Assembly (NCBI RefSeq): GCF_009547075.1
Contig: NZ_WIPH01000003.1
Span: 62,001 to 126,000, forward strand
Direction of reading: 5' to 3'
DNA: 64,000 nucleotides
Source of the DNA: Gluconobacter aidae
GTDB taxonomy: Bacteria > Pseudomonadota > Alphaproteobacteria > Acetobacterales > Acetobacteraceae
Shown: positions 33,441 to 42,201 of the stretch, in pieces
Layout: every line of letters starts with the position of its first letter
Position numbering within the stretch: position 1 is the stretch's first letter
The notes under the pieces: model-generated
Told to the model about the DNA's origin: nothing
The model's input: only the letters and a program-made list of their open reading frames with translations
Databases searched by the model: none
Program-made: the position numbers and the translations under genes

Positions 33441-34034
33441 ATGTCCGTAAGACTTTTTCAAAACCGTTGGCTGGAACTTATGACGTTCATGCCGATGAAG
33501 ATATTCCTACCGTTCTGGACCTTTATATTAACGCTGGTTATTTACAATACTTTGCCTATGCCTGCTGGAAAATTTCTGGAAATGGTTTTTCTGGGTTTTC
33601 TGGTCTGGAGCATTATAGAATATCTGGGACATCGCTTTCTTTTCCATCTGGACCTGAAGTCTGCTTTTGGACAGCATCTGATTTTTGTCATCCATGGCAA
33701 TCATCACGACCTGCCATCAGATCCCCTGCGTAACATGCTGCCCCTGAACGTGACGGTTCCAATTGCGGCAGTTCTGTGGTTTGGAGCCGTTTCGCTGTTT
33801 CATCAGAATGGAAAGGCGATCTTTCTGGGATTTCTGCTGGGTTATGTCGGTTATGACTTCATCCACTATGCCTGCCACCAGTTTCCTATGAAAAAATGGC
33901 CGTTTTTCCGCCTTCTGCACCGGCACCACATGCTGCACCACTATGCGAACCCGGATCGTAATTTCGCAGTAACAGCCATTTTCTGGGACCGCATCTGTGG
34001 CACCAAAAGTGAAAAACGCCGCCAATCCAAATGA
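33441..34034 (+). CDS. Fatty acid hydroxylase-superfamily membrane protein
   Basis: 197 residues from the ATG at 33441 (TTG at 33417 is an alternative). Four His clusters typical of the sterol desaturase / fatty acid hydroxylase superfamily are seen: H64RFLFH69, H85GNHH89, H142YACH146 and HRHHMLHH (160-167), which bind the di-iron centre. Hydrophobic segments lie at about 21-60 and 101-140. Family members hydroxylate lipid acyl chains (for example 2-hydroxylation) or desaturate sterols. Acetic acid bacteria make 2-hydroxy fatty acids, so a lipid role is plausible but unproven. It begins the AT-richer block, and its stop overlaps the next start by four bases. Confidence 0.85.
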   Translation: MSVRLFQNRWLELMTFMPMKIFLPFWTFILTLVIYNTLPMPAGKFLEMVFLGFLVWSIIEYLGHRFLFHLDLKSAFGQHLIFVIHGNHHDLPSDPLRNMLPLNVTVPIAAVLWFGAVSLFHQNGKAIFLGFLLGYVGYDFIHYACHQFPMKKWPFFRLLHRHHMLHHYANPDRNFAVTAIFWDRICGTKSEKRRQSK

Positions 34035-35188
34035 TACGGATCTGCTTTGATACCCGCAGTACGGGACGTTCAGGCGGAACGGGCGTAGCAACCTATGCCC
34101 GGATGCTGGAAAAAGCCTGTGAAACTGAAGGGCTTGGACATTCACGGCTTCTGGACATGCTGCAGAACAGTCCGGACTTCAACCCCCATTCTTTTCCGCG
34201 TCAGATACGGCGCTTCCTCCGAGCTGGTTCCTCAGAGCGAACTGTTCAAATGGACGGAATGAACTATCAGGTTCATGATCTCTATCGTACCGCCACTGTA
34301 CGAAGCAGAACCTGGCATAAAATGACGTATCTGGAGAGTCAGCCCCCTCCGTCTCTCATGCACTGGACCTATCCACTTCCGTTAATGTGGAAAAACACCA
34401 AGAATATTGTCACCATCCACGACATCATTCCCATTCTTCACCCTGAATACGGCAGTTTTTCCAAAACGGAAATGAATCGTCTTCTCCTTCAGTGCTGTGA
34501 ACAGGCAGATGGCATCGTAACCGTATCCAAAGCCGTCCAGACAGATCTGGTCTCTGAATTAGGCATTGCAGAAGACAAGATCACTCTTCTACCTCAAGCG
34601 GTCAGCTTCTCGGACGAAGAACTTCAGGAAGCCAATGATACCCCCTCTCCGTGCCCAAGTAACGGTTTCTTATATTTTGGCTCCATCGAGAAACGCAAAA
34701 ACATTGGGCGAATCATTACTGCTCATGGGCTATCCAGAACCAGTCGTCCTTTAACGCTTATTGGTAATCAAGGCTTCGGGGCTAAGGCTGAACTCGCGGC
34801 TCTTCACACTCACCCGAGACCTGACCTGGTCCATCTGATCCCATGGTGCTCCCGAAGCGCCCTTATCAGAGCGATTCAGGAAGCCCGTGCAGTTGTTTAC
34901 CCCTCCCTCGCAGAAGGTTTCGGGTTGCCGATTATCGAGGCCATGATGCTGGGCACCCCGGTCATCACCAGCGTCGGACATGCCACAGAAGAAATTGCCC
35001 AACAGGCCGCGCTTCTGGTCTCTCCCGTGGATGTGAAGGAAATCAGTGAAGCCATACACACAATTGGCACAAATAACCTTCTGTACCAGTCTTTAGTTCA
35101 GGCTGGGCTTTTGCGGGCTGAGGCTTTCCAATTTCCATCTTATGCTCGGAAAATCGGAAATTTTTACAGAGGTTTTATAAAGAATTGA
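34031..35188 (+). CDS. Glycosyltransferase family 1/4 (GT-B) protein
   Basis: 385 residues. Starts at ATG 34031 overlapping the hydroxylase stop (ATGA). GT4 features: N-terminal GGTGVATYARMLE, TIHDIIPILHPEY, GIVTVSKAVQTDL, the middle FLYFGSIEKRKN strand (GS.E.RKN) and the C-terminal EAR-AVVYPSLAEGFGLPIIEAMMLGTPVITS, with the donor-site EGFGLPIIE. It transfers a hexose or similar sugar from a nucleotide sugar in a surface polysaccharide pathway; the substrate cannot be told. Translational coupling to the hydroxylase gene suggests a glycolipid or lipid-linked glycan. Its codons are AT-richer than the flanking genes. Confidence 0.87.
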   Translation: MIRICFDTRSTGRSGGTGVATYARMLEKACETEGLGHSRLLDMLQNSPDFNPHSFPRQIRRFLRAGSSERTVQMDGMNYQVHDLYRTATVRSRTWHKMTYLESQPPPSLMHWTYPLPLMWKNTKNIVTIHDIIPILHPEYGSFSKTEMNRLLLQCCEQADGIVTVSKAVQTDLVSELGIAEDKITLLPQAVSFSDEELQEANDTPSPCPSNGFLYFGSIEKRKNIGRIITAHGLSRTSRPLTLIGNQGFGAKAELAALHTHPRPDLVHLIPWCSRSALIRAIQEARAVVYPSLAEGFGLPIIEAMMLGTPVITSVGHATEEIAQQAALLVSPVDVKEISEAIHTIGTNNLLYQSLVQAGLLRAEAFQFPSYARKIGNFYRGFIKN

Positions 35189-35483
35189 ATTTCTACTGTG
35201 AAAATTTTCTGAGAACGCTTCCATACAGAAAGATTTTTCCAGCAAAAAGCCCCCTCTCAAGCCTATGCCCCCGGACATCCGTTATGTCGAAACCGCGGGC
35301 ATTGCACGAGCCATCATGAGGATCGGGCTGCCAATATCGTCTATGATATGCGTCGCGTCCTCTTCCTGAAGAGGATGAACGTCGCCGCGTAGCAATCCAG
35401 AGACAAGACCTTCCGCTCCGCGACGGGCGCAGCGCGAAAATCAGGCAGAAACGTCTTCAATGCACAACCTTTCGGTCCCCCAT
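35189..35483. other. Gene-free 295-base gap in the accessory block
   Basis: No complete gene, RNA or regulatory site is recognised here. In one plus-strand frame, 35270 to about 35395 encodes an open tail ending NIVYDMRRVLFLKRMNVAA before a stop. It looks like the end of a protein that has lost its 5' part, possibly a decayed transposase or other accessory gene, but there is no match I can name. The right end holds the short spacer before the convergent glycosyltransferase stop. Confidence 0.4.
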
Positions 35484-36677
35484 CTATAAAAAATCATGCA
35501 TACTTTTAAGAGTGCAGAATATACTGTCATCCCACCCAAATGGTTTCCAAGACTGAATACGGTCGATTTGATCGCGCCTACGCTGACTATCAGTCGTATA
35601 GTCCATGATGGCTTCTATCCAGGCGGGACCATCCAAAGGATCCAGATAATCTGCGATGCCTGCTCCCACCTCCCTCAGCACGGGGATGTCGGAGCACAAT
35701 ACCGGCACACCAAAGGAAAAAGCTTCGGCAAGCGGTAATCCGAATCCTTCAGAAAACGTGGGGAATAGCAAAGCCCGACAGTTTTTCAGAAGATGGATGA
35801 CGTCCTGATCCGGAAGTTCATTATACTCCAGAACATGTTCTTTCAGAGCGGGACACCGGTCCAAAAGATCAACGATATTTTCGTTTTCCCACCCTCGCTT
35901 GCCAATGATAACCAGAACTGGCGCCCTATCACCCATCTGTTCCGCCAGACGGCGCCAGATCTGCAACAGGAGCAGGTGATTTTTCCGGGGTTCGATCGTA
36001 CTCAGACAGACAAAATAGGGACGTGAAGGACATGCCAGTGTCGGCGGTAGCAGGTCCTCTTCTCTTTTTACATTAACACCCAGAGGAACCAGACCGACGG
36101 GAAGCTGGCGGGAATGTTTTTCCATGTAAGGCATGAAGGCATCACGCACGGCCTGTGATGGAAAAATGATGCCAGCCGCATAATCGAGAATTGTCTGTAC
36201 CCTGACGGCGTGCCTCGCCGGCTCACCAGGGCGCGCATATTCAGGATATTCCAAAGGAATAAGATCATGCAGAATAGGCACAAATTTCGCGCCTGTACGC
36301 TTGAGAATGCTTCCGATCACCCTTGGGCGGGTTAAATGATGATGGGATACCAAGATGTGAACCATGCGAGGTTTTTTCGGAAGAGAAGAATAAAGGATTT
36401 TTCTCCTGATCTTTCTCTTCAAGCGTACTGCCGTTGTGGAGGCGGTAGATGATCCCCATTTTTCAGCCAGGGCCTCGATCATTTCCTCCGCCAACGGCGT
36501 TGGAATACCGCCCGCAATTCCTATCGGATGCATGGCACAGAAATAACTCTGTTCCCGTTTGTGAGTCAGAAGATACTGGGCATAAGACAGTTCAACCCGG
36601 TCTATCCCAGTAGGAACAGCATACTCCGCACGCGCCAGCAGGCGGGAAATATCCAGAAGATACGAAACCGCTGTCAC
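35484..36677 (-). CDS. Glycosyltransferase family 4 (GT-B) protein
   Basis: 397 residues with a GTG start at 36677, six bases after the KpsS-like stop. GT4 pattern: N-terminal YLLDISRLL and the PTGIDRVELSYAQYLL loop, VPILHDLIPLEYPEY, YFVCLSTIEPRKNHLLLLQ (ST.EPRKN donor-loop), LVIIGKRGWE, NCRALLFPTFSEGFGLPLAEAFSFGVPVLCSDIPV, with the catalytic EGFGLPLAE. The N-terminal pattern with TGIDRVE resembles mannosyl/rhamnosyltransferases of capsule clusters. It is the last gene of the KpsC-KpsS minus-strand operon. The substrate is unknown. Confidence 0.87.
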   Translation of the reverse strand: MTAVSYLLDISRLLARAEYAVPTGIDRVELSYAQYLLTHKREQSYFCAMHPIGIAGGIPTPLAEEMIEALAEKWGSSTASTTAVRLKRKIRRKILYSSLPKKPRMVHILVSHHHLTRPRVIGSILKRTGAKFVPILHDLIPLEYPEYARPGEPARHAVRVQTILDYAAGIIFPSQAVRDAFMPYMEKHSRQLPVGLVPLGVNVKREEDLLPPTLACPSRPYFVCLSTIEPRKNHLLLLQIWRRLAEQMGDRAPVLVIIGKRGWENENIVDLLDRCPALKEHVLEYNELPDQDVIHLLKNCRALLFPTFSEGFGLPLAEAFSFGVPVLCSDIPVLREVGAGIADYLDPLDGPAWIEAIMDYTTDSQRRRDQIDRIQSWKPFGWDDSIFCTLKSMHDFL

Positions 36678-36683
36678 GTCAGT

Positions 36684-38054
36684 TCAAAAGCCTTCCACAA
36701 TATCCGCCAGCCTGGCTGACAGAGACAGGATAGGGCGCCTCATGCAATCCCATGCGGCTACGTCCGGCCCATTGGTTCTACAGGCTTCACGAAATTTGAT
36801 GGGACAGTGTCTCTGAAGACGGCTGATCACTCCATTAACGAGCGTTTCCAACCCTTCTTCAGAAAAGAAGCCCCCCGGAACCAGACAATATTCTATCAAC
36901 ACACGCCGAAAAGCCATGAATATCTCAGGATCGGGACCTTTGGGGGACTTCCAGAACTTATCCAGACCATCCTGATGAGTAATTCCTGGAATATTATAAA
37001 CCGCCTGTCCAAGCGTAATCACTGGAATATTTTCGGCAACCGCTAAAGTTCCTGTGGTACTGTTGATAGTGACCACTCCCCTGGCAGCTTTTACCATCAC
37101 CGCAATATCACCACGCTCGATATAACCCACCCGTTGGATAACACCATATTTTCTGGCGATCCGACCGACGATACGGCGCCAGTCATAAATACCGTTATCC
37201 AGCGGATGCTCCTTGATGATCAGGCGCATGTCCAGGGGAGCAGATGCCGCAAAGGAAGCGATAACCTGTTCGATCGCATCCTCAATGCCACTAAAGCCGG
37301 AATGGAGACGCACCTGCGCATCCGCATTCAACTGCAGTGGAAACAGCATATAAGGCGCCTTGCTTGCCGACAGTCGGCGAAGCACCTCTTCACTGCGCTG
37401 GATTGCAGCCTTACGGTCAGAAAGCCTTCTGAGCCAACCCATCCCCTCGGTCAGCGGATGCCAGGGGCGATGATTGGTCCAGTGAGGATAATGCCATCGG
37501 GACAGAATATCCGCAGTGTTATAAGCAATGCCTTCCATGGCCCGTCGGCGAAACGAAGATGGCACCGGATAGTGGGGCTCAGGCTCTGGAAGATGTGCGG
37601 CTTCCTTCAGGTAATATTCCGGATCCTGTGGCAGTTTGGAATGGCCGTTAACGCCCCCCAGTTCCAGAGTTACCCAGTCCGGCCGCAGATAACCTTCTTC
37701 AAATACATGAACGGGCACATGCAGTTCGCGGCACAGTTCGAGTGCCGCGGCATGATGGGGGCGGCAGTCACCAAAAAGAAGGACATCCGTAATCCCGTTG
37801 CGGGCAATAAAATCCCGCAGATAAGCCGGCCATTCTTCCAGGGAGTGGCAGTAATCCGTAGCGTTCGGCAATCTCCAGAACAGCCGGTCGCCGCCATTGA
37901 AATGGATTTTGTGAACGCCGTAGCCTTCCTTCAGAAGTCCCCTGCCTACCCTTTCAAAGAAAGGGCCCATCAAACCCTGAAGCAACAGAAAACGTCGTGT
38001 TTCCAGTTTGGGTTCCGGAGTGGCATCCATCGAAATATTTGAATCTAAAGTCAT
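36684..38054 (-). CDS. kpsS: KpsS-like capsule polysaccharide biosynthesis protein
   Basis: 456 residues. Resembles KpsS (LipB), the Kdo transferase of group 2/3 capsules that starts a poly-Kdo linker on a lysophospholipid: FLLLQGLMGPFFERVGRGLLKEGYGVHKIHFNGGD, LFGDCRPHHAAALELCRELHVPVHVFEEGYLRPDW, LFPLQLNADAQVR, IIKEHPLDNG and GVVTINSTTGTLAVAENIPVITLG are each typical. It overlaps the KpsC-like gene by four bases (ATGA) and is followed by a glycosyltransferase. In group 2 capsules KpsC and KpsS act together, and an ABC transporter (KpsMT) exports the chain, which is not in this window. Confidence 0.88.
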   Translation of the reverse strand: MTLDSNISMDATPEPKLETRRFLLLQGLMGPFFERVGRGLLKEGYGVHKIHFNGGDRLFWRLPNATDYCHSLEEWPAYLRDFIARNGITDVLLFGDCRPHHAAALELCRELHVPVHVFEEGYLRPDWVTLELGGVNGHSKLPQDPEYYLKEAAHLPEPEPHYPVPSSFRRRAMEGIAYNTADILSRWHYPHWTNHRPWHPLTEGMGWLRRLSDRKAAIQRSEEVLRRLSASKAPYMLFPLQLNADAQVRLHSGFSGIEDAIEQVIASFAASAPLDMRLIIKEHPLDNGIYDWRRIVGRIARKYGVIQRVGYIERGDIAVMVKAARGVVTINSTTGTLAVAENIPVITLGQAVYNIPGITHQDGLDKFWKSPKGPDPEIFMAFRRVLIEYCLVPGGFFSEEGLETLVNGVISRLQRHCPIKFREACRTNGPDVAAWDCMRRPILSLSARLADIVEGF

Positions 38055-39769
38055 TTACTCTTTCTTGCAGACGAGGACACCAGATGGGCCACATGCTTGT
38101 ACAGTCTTCCCTGCACCCTTCTAAGTCGAGTTACAAGACCGGGTTTCCACAACTCCGGCTGTGAAAGACGCTCGATCAGAATCTCAGGTCCACATGGCAA
38201 AAGCGTGACCGGGTCAAGGTAGCACGGATATAATATCAACGTAGCTGCCACGAGGTCTTCGAGCGAAAGCTGGCGCCCACGTCTGGCAATGGGGGGAGCC
38301 ATGTCCTCTGTCAGCCCCCATCCCGCATAGAAAGGCTGTCCGTAGGTCACAACGGACCGCTTCCTCAGCAGAGCTTCAAAACCCGCAAGCGACGTCATGG
38401 TGTGTACCTCGTCCACACAGGCGATCAGGGCCGTCATGGAACCACCGCGCTGTATTTCGTCCGCATAGAGAAGCACAACGTCGTCAGGCACATGGCCTTT
38501 GCGATGACCCGCATCCACGTCCGGATGAGGACGAAAAATAATATACGCCCCGGGATTACGCTGCCGCACGACTTTCAGAAGGGAAAGATTGTCCGCAATT
38601 TCCGAACAGCCCAGCCGGATCGAAAGGTCATCCCCCACCTGCCCGGGAACAAGAAGTATTCTCTTTCCTGCCGGGATATCCCGATAAAATCCGGTGGGGG
38701 GCGATGCACCGTATTTCGAGATGTTCCGCTCGACCAGTACCTTCATCAGGGCTGCCGCGCGGACACGCAGGGCCTCCGTGAACTCTGTGCTGCTCAAAAG
38801 GCATTCGAGATCGCTGCGACATGAGGGATCAAAATAGATCCCCCGCTGATCCAGAACAATGGAAGAGGGCGGAAGCAGATCACTGCCCAGGCCGATGGAG
38901 CGAAGGAAACCGTCTTCCACTCTGGCGACAGGAATATTTGCCGCAGCGGAAAGCCTGAACAGCCCCCGAGGCACGCGACTGACCCAGACAGCGATGCCCC
39001 TGCCCCGGCTTTCTGCGGACCGCACCGCCGCAAAACTCCGGGAGCGGAAAACAACCGGGACGCCAGATCCCTCGAAAAACTGCCTGATCCGACGGCGCTT
39101 CCACCAGGCCATTCCCACGCAGACACCGAGGTTACGCTTCTGCAGCCACGCTCTTTTGACGTCAGAGACAATCTCCACCATCGCTGCAAAATCAACCCGC
39201 CGCCCCGTGAACGGACTGCTCCATTCGACCCCCTCCGTCAGCCAGCCCATCGCCTGGCCTGTAGAGAAGCTTTCGAACGTGTCGTGCGGGTTCAGGAGCT
39301 TTACAGGCCGACCATATACCGCCCCCAGCAGCGTCAGATCGTCTGGCTTACTCCCCCAGACCGCTGTACAGCGTTGCAAAAGCGCATGGGGTTCGGAAGG
39401 CTGAAAAAAAACCACATTTTCATGCCTGAATGTTCGCGGAAATGCTGGCAAACCTTCACCCGCCGGCATAGTAACACAGATGGTCTGTCCTGAATGTTGC
39501 GTCAGAATGGTCTGAATGATTTTCCGCGTCTGCTCCCAGTCACCACCGCCCGAAACAAGATGATCGAAGTGTCCTTTTTCAGAACGGGCCGGCAACCAGA
39601 AAGCGCCACCCAGCCTTTCTGCCCGCAACCTCTGGAGAAGGATGGCTTCAGTCGTTGTTTTTCCAGAAAACGAGCGCCAGTCCCGGATCGGACGCCCAGA
39701 TACCGGAACATCCAATGTCAAGGGCGGGGGAATTCTCAGAAAGGTCATTAAAAAGCGGCCGACTTCCAA
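38051..39769 (-). CDS. kpsC: KpsC-like capsule Kdo-transferase, shortened N-terminal half
   Basis: 572 residues. KpsC normally has two similar domains (about 675 residues). Here the C-terminal domain is complete: VARVEDGFLRSIGLGSDL, IVLDQRGIYFDPS, ILLVPGQVGDDLSIRLG, YIIFRPHPDVDAGHRKG, DEVHTMTSLAGFEALLRKRSVVTYG, QPFYAGWGLTEDM, plus LSLEDLVAATLILYPCYLDP. The first about 210 residues keep only fragments of a KpsC-type domain: a GGDWEQTRKIIQ piece and GRPVKLLNPHDTFES. So either the N-terminal domain is highly diverged or it has been trimmed. It starts the kpsC-kpsS-glycosyltransferase operon. The role would be adding Kdo of the capsule linker. Confidence 0.87.
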   Translation of the reverse strand: MEVGRFLMTFLRIPPPLTLDVPVSGRPIRDWRSFSGKTTTEAILLQRLRAERLGGAFWLPARSEKGHFDHLVSGGGDWEQTRKIIQTILTQHSGQTICVTMPAGEGLPAFPRTFRHENVVFFQPSEPHALLQRCTAVWGSKPDDLTLLGAVYGRPVKLLNPHDTFESFSTGQAMGWLTEGVEWSSPFTGRRVDFAAMVEIVSDVKRAWLQKRNLGVCVGMAWWKRRRIRQFFEGSGVPVVFRSRSFAAVRSAESRGRGIAVWVSRVPRGLFRLSAAANIPVARVEDGFLRSIGLGSDLLPPSSIVLDQRGIYFDPSCRSDLECLLSSTEFTEALRVRAAALMKVLVERNISKYGASPPTGFYRDIPAGKRILLVPGQVGDDLSIRLGCSEIADNLSLLKVVRQRNPGAYIIFRPHPDVDAGHRKGHVPDDVVLLYADEIQRGGSMTALIACVDEVHTMTSLAGFEALLRKRSVVTYGQPFYAGWGLTEDMAPPIARRGRQLSLEDLVAATLILYPCYLDPVTLLPCGPEILIERLSQPELWKPGLVTRLRRVQGRLYKHVAHLVSSSARKSK

Positions 39770-39915
39770 AGATCAGGGCAAGGAATGATAGAGAAACCAT
39801 TCAATAATATATCTTCAAAAAAAGAAAAATCCTCAATCCGCCTTGTGGAACAAGGATTGTCATCACTAAGATGACCGCATCCCAATTTTGTCACCCTAAA
39901 TGAAAAAAATAATAC

Positions 39916-41379
39916 GTGTCAGAATATTTCATCATAATAATAAGTTTGTTTTTATTTAATTCAATTATTGATACTGTTAATTCACGGATATTTTTGAATT
40001 TTCCACAGTCATTCCCAAGAAATATTATCATATTTTCCGAATTCGGATTTTTTCTTTTCTTGACGGGCAGCCCTTGGCTTGCCTTCACGATCACCACTTT
40101 GCTCACATCCCTTCTCACCATGGCATCCACTTTGAAATACCAGGTTCTGGGAGAACCCCTGATTTTCAGCGACCTCGCTGTCGCAGCGTCCTTTCTGCGT
40201 TATCCACGCTTTTATATGGATGCCGTCCCTAAATTTCTTAGAATAATTATAATATCTGCACTAATTTTCGTGCCTGTAATTGTATATTTTGTAATAAAAT
40301 CTGATTTCCCGCCCCACTCTCGCTGGGTCGGGATAGCCATAATGACTGTATCTGGTTCGATATTAGCCTTTTTATGGAAGAAAAGTTGGTCCGCAACATT
40401 CATGACTCACCCGGATCTTTTTTCTGATGTCAGAAATTACGGACTGATCGCGACACTTTTCTTTTACTTCCTGCGCTGGCGCCGTGAAGCCGCCCCCGCT
40501 CCTCTCGAAAACTCTTCTTTCAGTGTCACGCCGGATATAGAACTGCTCATTATTATCCAGTGTGAGTCTTTTGCCGATCCGGTTTCCCTCAGTCCTCAAC
40601 ACCCCCTTCCCCCGTTACCTACCCTCACCCGTCTTCAGGAGGAGGGCGGAAATACAAGAAGTGGACAACTCGACGTCAGCGGATTTGGCGCTTACACAAT
40701 GCGCACAGAATATGCCGTGCTCTTCGGACAGGATGAGAAAAGTCTTGGGTTCAGATATTTTGACCCGTTCCTGACAGCCCATCGCAACATGTCTTATGCA
40801 TTACCCAATCGCCTCTCTTCTTTTTTCGAAGAAAGAATTTTCTTACATCCTCACGATCTACGTTTTTATAACAGAACCCAGCTCATGCCCCAGATGGGAT
40901 TTACGAAACTCATTTCTACGGAAGCATTTTCTGAAGACGATCTTTGCGGATCTTACGTGGGAGATCTCGTGCTCGGAAAGAAAATCAGTGAAATTATTGA
41001 AAAATCATCTCAAAAAACCCAGATGATCTATGCCGTGACAATGGAAAACCATGGTCCCTGGAAGCAGGTCGATGGAATCGAGTATAAAGATCCACTCGAG
41101 ATCTACGATTTCCACCTCCGAAACAGCGATCTTCTACTTGATATGCTTGATCAGAAGCTTTCAGGATTGGGGAAGAAAGCCGTACTGGCATTTTTCGGCG
41201 ATCATCGCCCCTCCATCCCAGGCTACAATTCACCAGGGCACAGTAAATCCACGCCATTCGTTATAAAAACATATCATTCGCCGGCCGACTTTGATTTCCC
41301 ACAGGGCGCGCACCTCACTCCAGCAGAGTTTTCCGAAAAAATAATCCGCTCTCTTGGAAAATCATTCAGACCTTCCTGA
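39916..41379 (+). CDS. LTA-synthase/sulfatase-fold membrane phosphotransferase
   Basis: 487 residues with a GTG start at 39916; the ATG at 39900 is out of frame. An N-terminal part of about 190 residues with about five membrane helices is followed by a soluble extracytoplasmic domain of alkaline-phosphatase fold. Expected residues are present: the metal Glu217 in IIIQCESFAD, a Thr261/Thr264 candidate nucleophile in GFGAYTMRTEYAVLFGQ, His in TMENHGPW and Asp-His in FFGDHRPS. Relatives are LtaS (glycerophosphate polymer synthase) and MdoB (glycerophosphate transfer to glucans). In this Gram-negative capsule island the likely role is adding phosphoglycerol to a surface glycan. It is AT-rich and stands alone on the plus strand. 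Confidence 0.83.
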   Translation: MSEYFIIIISLFLFNSIIDTVNSRIFLNFPQSFPRNIIIFSEFGFFLFLTGSPWLAFTITTLLTSLLTMASTLKYQVLGEPLIFSDLAVAASFLRYPRFYMDAVPKFLRIIIISALIFVPVIVYFVIKSDFPPHSRWVGIAIMTVSGSILAFLWKKSWSATFMTHPDLFSDVRNYGLIATLFFYFLRWRREAAPAPLENSSFSVTPDIELLIIIQCESFADPVSLSPQHPLPPLPTLTRLQEEGGNTRSGQLDVSGFGAYTMRTEYAVLFGQDEKSLGFRYFDPFLTAHRNMSYALPNRLSSFFEERIFLHPHDLRFYNRTQLMPQMGFTKLISTEAFSEDDLCGSYVGDLVLGKKISEIIEKSSQKTQMIYAVTMENHGPWKQVDGIEYKDPLEIYDFHLRNSDLLLDMLDQKLSGLGKKAVLAFFGDHRPSIPGYNSPGHSKSTPFVIKTYHSPADFDFPQGAHLTPAEFSEKIIRSLGKSFRPS

Positions 41380-41572
41380 AGGAAGACCCCGTATGGATCG
41401 TGAGTTGTCTTTCATGACTCCATGAGCTGATCTTTATTTCAGATAGAGACAGAACGAAGTCTGATAAACACAGGACAGCGATGCGGTTCCGACCATCGGG
41501 ACCTTCAGGATGTGCTGGAGAACAGCTGCCCCCGGACACATATCCGGTTCCGCAAGGTGGGAAAAAACCCCT

Positions 41573-42151
41573 TCAGATCAACCCTTTCGTCCGGATCAAG
41601 GCGAAGGCGGCCAGCGAAACCATGCATTTCAGTTCGCCGTCTCGGATCAGGGCTTCGAACGCCTCCAGCGTCATGTCGTGACAGGTGATGTCCTCTTCCG
41701 TCGCCTCCAGCGCCGTCTCACCGCGTGTAAGATTGCGCGCCAGGAAGACATGTCCTTTCTGGTTCGAATATCCAGCGCCCTGATACATCGTGCCGACATG
41801 GGTCATCTCACCGGCGCGCAGCCCGGTTTCCTCCCGCAATTCACCCAGCGCAAGCTCGACCGGATCGACGTTCTCTTTCGTCTCCCACATACCCATCGGA
41901 AGCTCCCACAGCCGCTCGCCCACCGGATAGCGGAACTGCTGGATCAGCGTGACCTTACCGTCGGCATGCAGCGGCAGGATCACGACGAACTCGCTCCGCT
42001 CGACAATACCATAAAGCCCCTGCTTTCCGTTGGGATGGACGATGATGTCCTCGCGCAGGGCAGTCCAGGGATTGCTATAGGCCAGTCGGGTCGAAATCGT
42101 CTGGAAACCGGCGTCCCTGCGGGCGTCTTCAAGGGTCGTGTCGGAGCTCAT
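41573..42151 (-). CDS. Nudix hydrolase, ADP-ribose pyrophosphatase-like
   Basis: 192 residues. The Nudix segment runs from ELPMGMWETKE to ELREETGL, but has nine instead of seven residues between the Glu and the REUXEEXGU part, whose first Arg is Gly. IILPLHADGKVTLIQQFRYPVGERLWELP resembles ADP-ribose pyrophosphatases, which remove toxic ADP-ribose. The extra two residues could affect substrate or activity. Start ATG at 42151; it is divergent from dinB, with a 50-base gap. The gap after its stop (41380-41572) holds no clear gene. Confidence 0.85.
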   Translation of the reverse strand: MSSDTTLEDARRDAGFQTISTRLAYSNPWTALREDIIVHPNGKQGLYGIVERSEFVVILPLHADGKVTLIQQFRYPVGERLWELPMGMWETKENVDPVELALGELREETGLRAGEMTHVGTMYQGAGYSNQKGHVFLARNLTRGETALEATEEDITCHDMTLEAFEALIRDGELKCMVSLAAFALIRTKGLI

Positions 42152-42201
42152 GGACGGATCCTGATCTTGTTTCGTTCTTCCGAATCGGCGAAACTCGCAT
42201 C

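Noticed and set aside
42152-42201. LexA box before dinB
   Set aside because: No GTTC-N7-GTTC pattern in the short gap.
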